A stretch of 23,452 nucleotides of DNA from Thermoplasmata archaeon (GTDB lineage: Archaea; Thermoplasmatota; Thermoplasmata; Thermoplasmatales; Thermoplasmataceae), in contig JAJZXP010000089.1 of the NCBI GenBank assembly GCA_021806345.1, positions 1 through 23,452 of the forward strand, read 5' to 3'. Both the position numbers and the translations under genes were made by a program. The number at the start of each line of letters is the position of its first letter. Position 1 is the first letter of the stretch. Shown here piece by piece: positions 1 through 8,071 of this stretch. The notes beneath the pieces were generated by a model, which searched no databases, was not told the origin of the DNA, and saw nothing but the letters and a program-made list of their open reading frames with translations.

Positions 1-160
1 TATTTTTACTAAGCGATTAATATACTCCAAAGACTGAACACTCTATATATAAATGAAACGTGAAAGCAAAACATTCAGCGTTGAACCAATTTTGACTTTT
101 ATAGGTACGCGGGGAGAGGCATACCCATAAATTATTCGGGTTTTTCTTAGGAGTGATCAC

Positions 161-301
161 ATGATGGCCGTGGCCTTTGATCTAAAACAGTACTCCCTTC
201 TCGAACCTGAGAAGATGGATCTGCTGATAAGGGAATGGTACATGACTCACCTTTATGATCCCATATCCCTCGGTGAGATAGCTCAGGAGGTGCTGGAATG
301 A
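161..301 (+). CDS. Small hypothetical protein, 46 residues
   Basis: I do not recognise this protein. It is acidic and probably helical, with the segment EKMDLLIREWYMTHLYDP in the middle and a likely second helix at the C-terminus. The start is supported by AGGAGTGAT at 149-157, a good ribosome site three bases upstream of ATG ATG. The stop overlaps the next start in an ATGA at 298-301, so the two genes are probably translationally coupled. A TATA-like TTTTATAG lies near 95-102, which would give a leader of roughly 35 bases. It heads a run of three overlapping small genes that ends in a GINS-like protein, so a role in element replication is possible but only inferred from position. Confidence 0.6.
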   Translation: MMAVAFDLKQYSLLEPEKMDLLIREWYMTHLYDPISLGEIAQEVLE

Positions 302-636
302 TTACCTATTCAACTTCCCTCCAGCATGCACTTGACAATATATTCTACATGGACCGGAACAGGATATCATTGAAATCTACTGACAGGGATGTCCTGGAAA
401 TATTTTCAGGAGATGAAAAGGCAGTCCTACAGGGATTGAGAGAATTCCATCTCAGGCACCAGGACAAATCTGTAACCATCCATGATGGATCTGGCCTTGA
501 AGTCAAGGTTTTCGATCTGTTCAAGGATCCAGACCAGGAGAACCAGAAAATCAACTGGAAGAAAAATCATAGATGGAAGGAAGGCAAGTTTCCTCAGGGA
601 AGACCATATAGGAGGGAAAACTCATGGAAGAGATAA
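298..636 (+). CDS. Hypothetical protein, 112 residues
   Basis: No family recognised. The first 75 residues look folded (helix-strand pattern with SLKSTDRDVLEIFSG and KSVTIHDGSGLEVKVFDLF). The last 35 are strongly basic and polar, rich in K, R, W and N, and look disordered or nucleic-acid binding. The ATG lies inside the stop of the upstream 46-residue gene (ATGA), and the 3' end overlaps the following gene by 13 bases, so the three genes form one coupled operon. Function unknown; association with element replication is inferred only from the neighbouring GINS-like gene. Confidence 0.65.
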   Translation: MITYSTSLQHALDNIFYMDRNRISLKSTDRDVLEIFSGDEKAVLQGLREFHLRHQDKSVTIHDGSGLEVKVFDLFKDPDQENQKINWKKNHRWKEGKFPQGRPYRRENSWKR

Positions 637-1019
637 GAGTCCTTACCAGAGACAATTTTCCATCAAAGATCGATGAGCTCTTCCGGATTGAGATCAAGTC
701 AAAGCAGCTTCACAAGCTCCCCGTTGGGTTTTATGATTCCTTAAGAAAAGAGATGGAATCATACGACCTAGAAATAAAGAATGCCCTTGAAAGAAAAGAC
801 ATAGAAGCTTATGTGGGTCTAAAGGAACAGAAATCTGAATTTGTAAAGAATTTCAGGATGTTCTTCCAGAGAAGGTGGGAAAAAATTGCATCACTGGCAC
901 AGTATGACATTGACCAGGAGCTTCTGATGGTACTCAGCAGCTACGAGAAGGCAGCTGCTCTTGAATTCAAGACTGTTTACAATAAATTCTATGGCCAGTT
1001 CGTAGGTGGTGAACAGTGA
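624..1019 (+). CDS. GINS-like DNA replication protein (Gins51-type A domain)
   Basis: This is a 131-residue, almost wholly helical protein. Its pattern resembles the A domain of archaeal Gins51: an N-terminal helix, then LHKLPVGFYDSLRKEM (the L-P-x-x-FY-x-x-L signature of this fold), a long helix, and FFQRRWEKIASLAQYD (R-x-x-KI-x-x-LA) near residues 88-103. Gins51 homotetramers join MCM and the Cdc45/RecJ-like protein in the archaeal replicative helicase. There seems to be no room for a complete B domain after residue 110, so this may be a minimal or element-specific GINS. It overlaps the preceding gene by 13 bases and is followed by an AT-rich gap. The assignment rests on motif spacing only and is moderate; another helical replication accessory protein is the main alternative. 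Confidence 0.5.
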   Translation: MEEIRVLTRDNFPSKIDELFRIEIKSKQLHKLPVGFYDSLRKEMESYDLEIKNALERKDIEAYVGLKEQKSEFVKNFRMFFQRRWEKIASLAQYDIDQELLMVLSSYEKAAALEFKTVYNKFYGQFVGGEQ

Positions 1020-1257
1020 TGTATGTCTTTTCTAACACTACAACAATAAGAGAAGATTTCCATATATATGAAAGGGTACATTTTGAAAATCACTTTTCAT
1101 ATATACAAAAAATTCTCTTAAATTTGAAGGGTTTGAGACAAAACACTAAAGTAGATTATATATATAATTTATATAATCTTTTATTATTATATTATATTAC
1201 AATATCATTTTTTTATTTTTTATTACTACAATTTAAATCAAAAAAGGAGATGATTCA
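1020..1257 (+). promoter_or_regulatory. AT-rich intergenic promoter region
   Basis: This 238-base stretch is extremely AT-rich in its second half. Several overlapping TATA-like elements lie at about 1155-1180, and the ribosome site AAAGGAGATGATTC abuts the ATG at 1258. An 81-codon open frame crosses it (1016-1261), but its translation is low-complexity (F, L, Y, I, N) with no gene-like features. I read the region as a promoter and leader, with an inverted repeat at 1063-1105 as a possible operator or transcript end for the upstream operon. Confidence 0.5.
1063..1105. repeat. Perfect 11-base inverted repeat
   Basis: TATATATGAAA at 1063-1073 is perfectly inverted at 1095-1105, with a 21-base spacer. 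It lies just after the GINS-like gene and upstream of the TATA-rich promoter of the next gene. It could be an operator for a dimeric regulator or a weak transcript-end hairpin. The low GC of the arms argues against a stable stem. Confidence 0.45.
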
Positions 1258-1992
1258 ATGAAAACAAATCCAGGAAAGATATATGGAGATAAATCATTCA
1301 CTGTATCCTCTTACAGGATACTCACAGAACTGCACGATGAAGCCGTAAGGTTTGGTATACCTCTTTCGGAAACACTTACTGAAGCTCTCATTGGCAAGAT
1401 CCGTGCAAGAGGAGGTTCCGGTATAGAAGCTATGCGTCTTCAGCTTCAGAAAAAGATGGAAGAGCTTGAGCTTCTTAAGAATACAATAAGAGACATTCAG
1501 AACAATATAGAACAGGAAGAGGCGAGATTAAGAAAGGTATATGACGCCAGGGAGATCAATCTTACGCTGAGACTTGGGCCGTCATATGCCCTGAGGGAAC
1601 TATGCAGACATACGACATTCACCATAATGCCCAGGATAAACCGGATCTCTCTTGATGAACTGGAACCCGGAATGAGAATTGTTGAACGGAAGGAGAACTA
1701 TGTCCTGGTTGAGATTGATGAAAAGCACATTCTACCTGATCCTGAAGGATTTATGAGGAGAATCAACAGTACCTTTGACCTTGAATTATTGACGAATGAC
1801 ATAATGAATAGTGCTCTCTTCCTTGGATACATTGAAGATTTCAAGCTGAGATATAAGGTCGGAGACTGGAAGACATACGTAGTGGAAAGACACGCCGATA
1901 TCAGGAAAAATGTTATTGAGGAATTGAATGGAAGTAATTTTGAAGAACATTCACAGGAAATACGTGATACATCCCTACATTGTATCCCTTAA
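1258..1992 (+). CDS. Hypothetical coiled-coil protein, 244 residues
   Basis: No family recognised with confidence. Residues 10-50 (FTVSSYRILTELHDEAVRFG onward) could form a ribbon-helix-helix-like or helical DNA-binding head. Residues 55-100 are a heptad-like coiled coil rich in L, K, E and Q (QLQKKMEELELLKNTIRD). Residues 105-220 form a mixed alpha/beta domain with a strand pair around MRIVERKENYVLVEID. A DNA-binding head, coiled coil and C-terminal domain would suit an element-encoded partition or regulatory protein, but that is inference. It has a strong ribosome site (AAAGGAG, 7 bases from ATG) and its own TATA-rich promoter, and stands alone after the replication-like operon. Confidence 0.75.
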   Translation: MKTNPGKIYGDKSFTVSSYRILTELHDEAVRFGIPLSETLTEALIGKIRARGGSGIEAMRLQLQKKMEELELLKNTIRDIQNNIEQEEARLRKVYDAREINLTLRLGPSYALRELCRHTTFTIMPRINRISLDELEPGMRIVERKENYVLVEIDEKHILPDPEGFMRRINSTFDLELLTNDIMNSALFLGYIEDFKLRYKVGDWKTYVVERHADIRKNVIEELNGSNFEEHSQEIRDTSLHCIP

Positions 1993-2118
1993 GGATACAG
2001 TTTTATGAGAGTCTTGAAAAACTCTATGATTTATTAAAGTTAATGTCTAACTATGCTTAGGCAGGGCTTAGTTGAGTATTGCCCCAAAATTTAACTTAAT
2101 CCACATATTCCCATTTCA

Positions 2119-2280
2119 ATGTCAGACAAACTCATAGCAGTAACAAAAACCTCGCGCAGGGAATCATCTTTTAGGATAACACTACCGAAGGAAGTTGCAG
2201 AGAAATTGAAAGCGTCGGAATCGGACCATATCGGCTTTTATGAGGTAGACGGGGAAATTGTAGTTAGAAAGATAGATTGA
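2119..2280 (+). CDS. AbrB/SpoVT-type small DNA-binding protein, 53 residues
   Basis: The translation begins MSDKLIAVTKTSRRESSFRI and continues with TLPKEVAEKL, then a GFYEVDGEIVVRK strand pair. This is the swapped-hairpin AbrB-like pattern (strand, S-F-R-I-T-L-P-K-E-V helix, two strands) common as single-domain transcription factors or antitoxins in Thermoplasmata. Its length is normal for a one-domain member. No ribosome site is visible and a TATA-like TTTAACTTAAT lies about 25 bases upstream (2088-2098), so the transcript may be leaderless. No toxin gene follows; the next sequence is a decayed gene on the other strand. Confidence 0.7.
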   Translation: MSDKLIAVTKTSRRESSFRITLPKEVAEKLKASESDHIGFYEVDGEIVVRKID

Positions 2281-2297
2281 ACTCTTTAATTTCTTAA

Positions 2298-2800
2298 TTA
2301 AATCTCCAAGGCTTTTTTTGCTCGAATCACTGTAGTTCTCATATAATTCAATATCAGTATTATTAACCAGAGTCCTATTTGAAGTGTAACATAATATGAA
2401 GAATTATCGGATTTTAATTTAGCTTCTTCATAAATGCTATCGAAAAATTTGTTACCTTTATCATTGGGCTGAAGCCCATTTCATTTGCACTTTCTTCAAT
2501 ATTTCCATAAAATTTCCCCCTCCCCCAATGGTTCCTCAATTTATTATTTGTACAATACGAAGCAAAAACTAGTCTGCATGTTTCATTGTTTAGAAGTTTC
2601 AATCTAACAGTAAAATTCCTAGGGACTTATTTCTGGCCCTTGATTTAGTTGTTCGAGAAGTCACTCTATGCTGAATTGTTCTAATTCTTTTCATCAAATG
2701 TGAAGGCGTTATGTACATTCCACAGACACTTTGCCTTCAAAAGACCTACTATTTCTATTTTGTTTTTATTTAATAATTTGGCAAGAGCATTATCATACAT
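2298..2800 (-). pseudogene. Decayed minus-strand gene with C-terminal membrane segment
   Basis: Reading the minus strand from ATG at 2800 gives a gene-like frame (MYDNALAKLLNKNKIEIV...) broken by a TAG at 2681-2683 and three further stops in the next 60 bases. It then resumes in the same frame with RNFTVRLKLLNNETCRLVF to about 2470. From there the gene-like reading moves to another frame (NKFFDSIYEEAKLKS...) and ends in a hydrophobic helix (QIGLWLIILILNYM) plus a basic tail and TAA at 2298-2300. The pattern fits an inactivated gene with several nonsense mutations and one frameshift. The family is unknown. The alternative is that the pieces are chance open frames in AT-rich DNA; the C-terminal helix and tail make a relic more likely. 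Confidence 0.4.
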
Positions 2801-3042
2801 TTGCTTTCTTCCCTAAATTTGCCAATCCAAAACTATTCCGTTTGTATTTGTTAAAAATAGACGGTTAATCATGGATCAATTAATTTTCAAGACGTCCAGT
2901 CAATTGAAGAACAGAAATGTTCAAGGAACTTTCAGTAAGATATTCGAGGAACCCTTCATAGAGAGTTCTGCCATCTCATAATTTGCCATTACAGATCAAT
3001 CACTTTCCTGACCTGTTAACTTTTGGAGTAAAACTTAACGTC

Positions 3043-3051
3043 TTTTAAATA
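3043..3051 (+). promoter_or_regulatory. Probable TATA box for integrase transcript
   Basis: TTTTAAATA lies about 23 bases upstream of the ATG at 3070, the spacing expected for a leaderless archaeal transcript starting at or next to that ATG. This favours 3070 rather than the downstream TTG at 3131 as the real 5' end of the integrase reading frame. The stretch 2801-3042 upstream holds no gene I can support; a 36-codon open frame at 2871-2981 shows no recognisable features. Confidence 0.4.
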
Positions 3052-3069
3052 CCATTTACATGAAACCAT

Positions 3070-3111
3070 ATGGCCATAAACAAAGAAGCGATGCAAACCG
3101 TTAAGTTTTGA
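3070..3111 (+). other. Short leader frame ending in TTT-TGA, possible +1 frameshift site
   Basis: ATG at 3070 opens MAINKEAMQTVKF and stops at TGA (3109-3111), preceded by AAG TTT. If the ribosome slips +1 on TTT-T the reading continues as DGDLTDVLRSIVRS, directly into the integrase. The frame between the slip and the TTG at 3131 has no stop and a protein-like composition. TTT TGA resembles the CTT TGA slip site of bacterial prfB. A single-base insertion in a T run (a mutation or sequencing error) would look the same. Confidence 0.35.
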
Positions 3112-3130
3112 TGGTGACTTAACAGATGTA

Positions 3131-3691
3131 TTGAGATCCATTGTAAGATCATCAGAAAAGTTTCAGGTAAGAATTCTAAGGCCAGTTGAATTTGAAATTA
3201 TAAGGAATGCCATGGATCCTGATACCAGAAGAATATGCACTTCTCTTCTTCTTACAGGGATGAGATATGCTGAATTGCAGAGATTTAGAGAAAATCCTGA
3301 CTGGTTGGACGGCAAATTCATATTTCTGCCAAGAGGTTCAATGCTCAAGGTAAAGGCAAAGCAGAGGGAAAGAGCAATCAGATTATCTGATATGGGGAAA
3401 ACTCTTCTTCCTGATCTTTTCCAGGTACCGCATCAATTACCCGAACTACCTGCCCTGGACATGAAATTGAGAAGACTCTCAAAAAGGATCCTCGAAGGAG
3501 CACCCATAAACAACAAAACTTTTAGGAAGACATGGGAATCGTGGCTTGTGTTCTATTATCCAGACAAGGCATTGCAGATAGCACTGAGCCAGGGGCATAC
3601 CACAACAACCCAGTATGAGCATTACCTGAATATTCCATTTGAGGAAGATGACAGGAAAGAAATGAGGAAATGGGTAGAGGGGTGGGTATGA
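3131..3691 (+). CDS. SSV-type tyrosine recombinase/integrase, catalytic domain
   Basis: The 186-residue product carries the catalytic residues of tyrosine recombinases: Arg45 in TGMRYAEL, a beta-hairpin Lys near 75-77, KTFR at 129-132 (KxxR, as in SSV-type archaeal integrases, instead of HxxR), His156 in QGHTTTTQYEHY, and nucleophile Tyr165. It would cut and rejoin attachment sites to integrate or excise an element. The core-binding N-terminal domain is absent, although SSV-type enzymes can be short. The only start in this frame is TTG at 3131, with a poor ribosome site. Promoter spacing suggests translation really begins at ATG 3070 and reaches this frame by a +1 shift. The gene lies alone between a decayed gene and the radical SAM operon. 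Confidence 0.8.
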   Translation: MRSIVRSSEKFQVRILRPVEFEIIRNAMDPDTRRICTSLLLTGMRYAELQRFRENPDWLDGKFIFLPRGSMLKVKAKQRERAIRLSDMGKTLLPDLFQVPHQLPELPALDMKLRRLSKRILEGAPINNKTFRKTWESWLVFYYPDKALQIALSQGHTTTTQYEHYLNIPFEEDDRKEMRKWVEGWV

Positions 3692-3873
3692 GATAGAATC
3701 CAGAGAAAGTTAAACAGCGCGAGATCTTCTAGGATAATAGGCTAATTTTCTAGGCTTCCCATCTTGCACACCTAATACTTATAACAAATATACCAGGCTA
3801 CCAGTGACAGTGTCATTTAAGGAACTGTGCCGTATCACGGTAAAATTAAACATATTGATTTCCAATGGAGTTC

Positions 3874-3899
3874 ATTATACATAAAATTATTATACTAAT
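3874..3899 (+). promoter_or_regulatory. Promoter region of radical SAM/NERD operon
   Basis: Two TATA-like stretches, TTATACATAAAA and ATTATTATACTAAT, lie 25-45 bases upstream of the TTG at 3921. A short AAAGGA follows at 3907-3912. Either TTG 3921 or ATG 3951 could be the translation start. A perfect short palindrome, TGACAGTGTCA at 3805-3815, lies further upstream and could be an operator. Confidence 0.4.
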
Positions 3900-3920
3900 A
3901 AAACAATAAAGGATTACCAA

Positions 3921-5279
3921 TTGAAGTTTGGAAACATTAGTTTCCAATGTATGAAAAATACGGATGTGACTAAAAATTCGAAAATAACTGTGTCTTTGCT
4001 TTCCATGAGCTGGTACAGAAGAAAAGATCCGAGAGTACCTCTGGGAATGGCCTATATATATTCTATTCTGAAAAATACATTTCCTGAAGATCAGATTGAC
4101 ATAACAATGATAGAGGTAGATGTCAGAGATAACCTTACTAATTCAATTCATCATATTCTGGCACTTAACCCTGCTATCATTGGAATCGGAGTGTATGCAT
4201 GGAACTCAAATCAAACAAAAACTGTCATTAAATCCTTGAGAGAACTCGGGTTTGGCGGGACTATTGTGCTTGGGGGACCGGAAATTACCTACGGAGGCAA
4301 TGAACTTAATGAAGAGTTCCCAGAGGTACAGTTTTTTGTTAAAGGATTTGGGGAGATGGCGTTCACGAATATTATTCAGTATCTTAAAAGCAACAGCTGG
4401 AATGATATTCCTGGAGTTTACAGGACCGGTGAAGAGATCGGAAACGTACTTGCTGATCCAACAACAAGCGTGGCATCATCACCTTTCGGCAGAGATGACA
4501 TGATAAAAGAGCTAATAGGAAACGACTTCGCCAGATGGCAAACACAGCGTGGGTGTGTTTACCGTTGCACATTTTGTGCATTCAAGATGCCAAATAATGG
4601 AATGATTGAAAGTGAGTTAGCAACTGTGGAATTTGAATTGAAAAAAATTGCGGAAGTATCTCCTAAGAATGTGGCAGTTCTCGATCCTGTTTTCTTTCTT
4701 AACAAAATGAGAGCGTTGAATGTGCTGGGGATGATGAAGAAGATCACACCTGAAACAACCTACAATCTACAAACCAGATTTGAACACTTGAATGCCGACA
4801 CAATTGAAAAAATAGACCCGGATCATATCATCCTGGAATGTGGCCTGCAAACTCTGGATCCAGAAGTTCAGAGAAGAATCAAACGGGTCAATAACAGAGA
4901 GAAGGTTAATGAGGCCATAAAAAATCTAAATGCGAGAAAAATAAGATTTGAAACCCATCTAATATACGGCCTTCCCGGGCAAACGATGGACTCATTTGCT
5001 TCAGACGTTATCTCGCTTAAGCAGATGGGTTGTAACAAGCTTAGGATTTTCCCTCTTTCTTTGCTCAGAGGAACTGAGATTGAGGTGGATGCAATCAGTG
5101 GAGAGATTACATTTGCTCCGGTGTTTCCAAGAGAGGTTATTAAGACTGAGTGGATGGATTTGCATCAGGTATACCATCTCAAAGAACTTCAGAAATACTT
5201 GGAGGACAATGGAAATATAATGGATGAAGAGTTCATCAATAAGTTGATCGAAGTTTCAAAGGTGACTGAATGCCGTTAA
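3921..5279 (+). CDS. Radical SAM protein with B12-binding-type N-terminal domain
   Basis: The 452-residue product has the two-domain layout of B12-binding radical SAM enzymes. Residues 20-150 form an alternating alpha/beta Rossmann-like domain, with an N-terminal RVPLGMAYIYSIL and GGPEITYGG then GFGEMAF, typical of this class. A TIM-barrel core follows with the [4Fe-4S] ligand motif C212-x3-C216-x2-C219 (GCVYRCTFCAF). Later features include LECGLQTLDPEVQRRIKR and THLIYGLPGQT, as in other members. It should cleave S-adenosylmethionine to a radical; the substrate is unknown. No DxHxxG motif is apparent, so cobalamin binding itself is uncertain. TTG 3921 has a modest ribosome site; ATG 3951 is an alternative start. 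Its 3' end overlaps the NERD-HEAT gene by 10 bases, implying coupled expression and a shared task. Confidence 0.85.
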   Translation: MKFGNISFQCMKNTDVTKNSKITVSLLSMSWYRRKDPRVPLGMAYIYSILKNTFPEDQIDITMIEVDVRDNLTNSIHHILALNPAIIGIGVYAWNSNQTKTVIKSLRELGFGGTIVLGGPEITYGGNELNEEFPEVQFFVKGFGEMAFTNIIQYLKSNSWNDIPGVYRTGEEIGNVLADPTTSVASSPFGRDDMIKELIGNDFARWQTQRGCVYRCTFCAFKMPNNGMIESELATVEFELKKIAEVSPKNVAVLDPVFFLNKMRALNVLGMMKKITPETTYNLQTRFEHLNADTIEKIDPDHIILECGLQTLDPEVQRRIKRVNNREKVNEAIKNLNARKIRFETHLIYGLPGQTMDSFASDVISLKQMGCNKLRIFPLSLLRGTEIEVDAISGEITFAPVFPREVIKTEWMDLHQVYHLKELQKYLEDNGNIMDEEFINKLIEVSKVTECR

Positions 5280-8017
5280 AGATTTACAGAGGGGGGACTT
5301 TGAATGAAGAGGGAGAAAGAGATCAGCTTTCGCAGCTCTTAGAAATAATCAGCAATAATTTTGACGATCGTCACGCAAACGTCTATCTTGTTGTTGATCC
5401 TAAATTTCCAGTAGGCTCATACCCTCAAATTGATTCCCTGTTCTATAGGGAAGGAAGAATTGTTATCCTCGAATTGAAGAATATAAAGGGCAAATTTAAG
5501 CCGGCTACGGGAAGTGATGAGTCATGGACGGCCATAAATGCTGATGGAACAGAGAGAATAATTGGCAAACAATACAAAAATCCTTTTTTTCAGGTGGACT
5601 CGCAGAGGAGTTTTCTTATAAGTTATTTTGCCAAAAATATAAGAAAACAGAACGTTAATAAATATAAATCCTTAGGCAAAGAAATTGGCGATAAAATAGG
5701 AGGCTGGATAGTTACCGCCCGTGACTCCGAGCCAACACTTAACAAGCATCCAGAACTCTTCTGGAGCAAGGTCGTTCCACTTGATAACGTAATCAAGGAG
5801 CTGTCACACATTGGCACGAGAGATGATGACGCCATAACTGAGGATGAGTTTAAAAAGCTACTGAAGCAAACTAATTGCATAGAAACCAATAAGAGAGATA
5901 CTTTTTTAACTGGTGTCGTGCCGAAGTTTGAAAGTGGCTGGTCTCCTGTAATTGAAGATATGATTGCTTCTGAAAAACCCGAAGAAATAAGAAAATCCAT
6001 AAAGTATTGCAGAGAACTTTCCTTCATAAATTATTTTGACAACTATAACATGATAGCCCCATCTCTTCCTAAGAGTGTAAGAGGAGAGGTCTATTCATTA
6101 CTTTTTGAGTGGCTAATAGAGTTCCCTGAAAAGTTCAATAGGGGAGATGCTCGAAAAATATCAGAAAATGGAATCAAGGACGAAGATCATCAGATAAGGG
6201 AACAAACTTTGAATTTTCTATTGTCTTCTCCATACGGGATAGACACCAATATAGCTGATGATTTGGAGAGTGGATTACAAAATGAGAACTTCTTAAGTAA
6301 TGTTCAGCTGTTTGTTGAGGCATTCTGCCAGATAAACGATAAAAACAAGGCATCAAGAGTCTTAAAGTCTTTTTACGAAGAGCATCTAAAAGAGCAGTTT
6401 TTTCACTGTGCGTTGAAGTTCAGGAATCTGAACGACCAATTATTGCCGAGCGATAAAGTTTCTTTCAAAAGAAATAATCGGGAAGAATATAAAGGAGCCA
6501 TGGAAAAATCCTCTAGCTATACCAAAGTTGTGAAAACGTGGTTAGAAGCAGCTTCAGAAATTAGTTCCAAGGAGCTTCAGGAATGCTGCCTGTTACATTT
6601 GCGGGAGGTTTTAGGGCGTTTGCAGATCGACTTTGAATCTGAATATGACGTAGCAGACACACTTGAGGAAACGATCACCTCCTTGGGAACTATGAAATAC
6701 TCGGAAGCCGCAGATGATCTTCTGGAGATAATGTCTAAATTTAAATCAATAAGAGTCAAATTAACTGTCATTGAGGCCTTGGGCCAGATCGGGAATGTAA
6801 AAGTTATTCCGGAACTTCGCAAGTATTTGTTTGGGAATGGAGAATATGATCCGCACGATGCTAAACTTTTAAAAGGTCAGGCTTCAATAGCGCTTGCAAG
6901 GCTTGGAGATTCAGAATCATTTGATACAATATGGAACGATTTTGCCTTGGAAAGCTGTTCTGATTCGAAAGAGAAGTTTTACTCAAAAATTTTATTTGAA
7001 AGTCTTAAGACTATGGACGTCAAGAAGTTAGAAAATATGCTTTGGAATGAGGTCGAAAACCGGAATTATTCTCAGCAGTCTTTTTCGTTCTTTGCCGATT
7101 TTATCAAGGAATGTGCGTCCTCGTATACATTCGAAAAATGCAAAGAGCTTGTTCTAGATCCAAAATTTTTCTCATATGACGTATATTGTAGCCCGGGTGG
7201 AATTCTTAAGTATGCAGTTTGGAAATACGATGATCTCAAGAAAAAGGGCGAAAAACTAGGTCTAGAATTCCTTAAAATGGAAAATTTAGGGCTTCAAGAA
7301 ATAGGTTTATCTATAGCTGAATCTTATTTTTTGAAAAATCCAGGCAAACTCCCAGACTATGAAAATATTGAGTCAGAAGAAGCACAGGGTGTTATACGAG
7401 AAATATATGTAAAACTCAAAAGGCAGGATAAGATTGAGATGTTTTTTCAGAAATCTAAGGAAAAAGATCGGCGGCATCTATTCTATTGTCTAGAAAGAAT
7501 AATTCCGGAAATGCACTTTGAATTCTATAGCGTTGTCAAAAATCATAGGGTTATAGATAGTGAATTTATTGTTGGTAGCTTAGGAATCTACTTGAAAACT
7601 AATGAAATCAATGACGGCATTGTCTATAATCACGATTACAAAAATATCTCTTGGAAGAGCATTACATATATGAAAAAACTCAAATTCGATAAAAGAACCA
7701 TAGGACTGGTATTTGGTTATGAGGATGGCGGCAACATAGATATAACTCTTATTTCCGATTCAGCAATGGAATGGGATTACCTTAAGGGACATAGGACAAA
7801 CGAATCCCCAGGACTGAATAAATTATTTGAGAATTTTGAGAAGACCAAGGAAGGCAGTGAAAAGCCCGAGGTGTGTTTTGAAAGCGCTGATTTGTTTAAA
7901 GATATTGAGGCCGTATTCACGAATTTACCGACACATTATGGATTAGAAGAGGATAAAAATAATATAATAGCCAAATTCGAAAGTGAATTTAACCCTGAAA
8001 ATGTGTCGATTGAATGA
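5270..8017 (+). CDS. NERD-domain nuclease-like protein with HEAT-like repeats
   Basis: This is a 915-residue protein. Residues 8-120 are a NERD (nuclease-related) domain with a PD-(D/E)XK-like core: NEEGERDQL, then QID (Asp55) and ILELKN (Glu68, Lys70), then NPFFQVDSQ. These are the expected acid, E-x-K and Q positions, so nuclease activity is plausible. The remainder is mostly helical; about 460-550 reads as HEAT-like repeats (SIRVKLTVIEALGQIG, KGQASIALARLGD), usually a protein or nucleic-acid binding scaffold. The last 150 residues look beta-rich. The ATG lies within the 3' end of the radical SAM gene (10-base overlap), so the pair is one operon. I know of no described system with this pairing; a defence role is inferred from the domain and the surrounding restriction genes. 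Confidence 0.8.
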   Translation: MPLKIYRGGTLNEEGERDQLSQLLEIISNNFDDRHANVYLVVDPKFPVGSYPQIDSLFYREGRIVILELKNIKGKFKPATGSDESWTAINADGTERIIGKQYKNPFFQVDSQRSFLISYFAKNIRKQNVNKYKSLGKEIGDKIGGWIVTARDSEPTLNKHPELFWSKVVPLDNVIKELSHIGTRDDDAITEDEFKKLLKQTNCIETNKRDTFLTGVVPKFESGWSPVIEDMIASEKPEEIRKSIKYCRELSFINYFDNYNMIAPSLPKSVRGEVYSLLFEWLIEFPEKFNRGDARKISENGIKDEDHQIREQTLNFLLSSPYGIDTNIADDLESGLQNENFLSNVQLFVEAFCQINDKNKASRVLKSFYEEHLKEQFFHCALKFRNLNDQLLPSDKVSFKRNNREEYKGAMEKSSSYTKVVKTWLEAASEISSKELQECCLLHLREVLGRLQIDFESEYDVADTLEETITSLGTMKYSEAADDLLEIMSKFKSIRVKLTVIEALGQIGNVKVIPELRKYLFGNGEYDPHDAKLLKGQASIALARLGDSESFDTIWNDFALESCSDSKEKFYSKILFESLKTMDVKKLENMLWNEVENRNYSQQSFSFFADFIKECASSYTFEKCKELVLDPKFFSYDVYCSPGGILKYAVWKYDDLKKKGEKLGLEFLKMENLGLQEIGLSIAESYFLKNPGKLPDYENIESEEAQGVIREIYVKLKRQDKIEMFFQKSKEKDRRHLFYCLERIIPEMHFEFYSVVKNHRVIDSEFIVGSLGIYLKTNEINDGIVYNHDYKNISWKSITYMKKLKFDKRTIGLVFGYEDGGNIDITLISDSAMEWDYLKGHRTNESPGLNKLFENFEKTKEGSEKPEVCFESADLFKDIEAVFTNLPTHYGLEEDKNNIIAKFESEFNPENVSIE

Positions 8018-8071
8018 GACGAACATATCTTATAGATATCATTTACCATATGACTTTAAGACATAAGTAAC

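Noticed and set aside
1016..1261. 81-codon plus-strand open frame.
   Set aside because: The translation is low-complexity from extremely AT-rich DNA that contains TATA-like elements and the leader of the next gene.
2119..2280. Toxin-antitoxin pair with the AbrB-type protein as antitoxin.
   Set aside because: No toxin-like gene follows or precedes it on the same strand.
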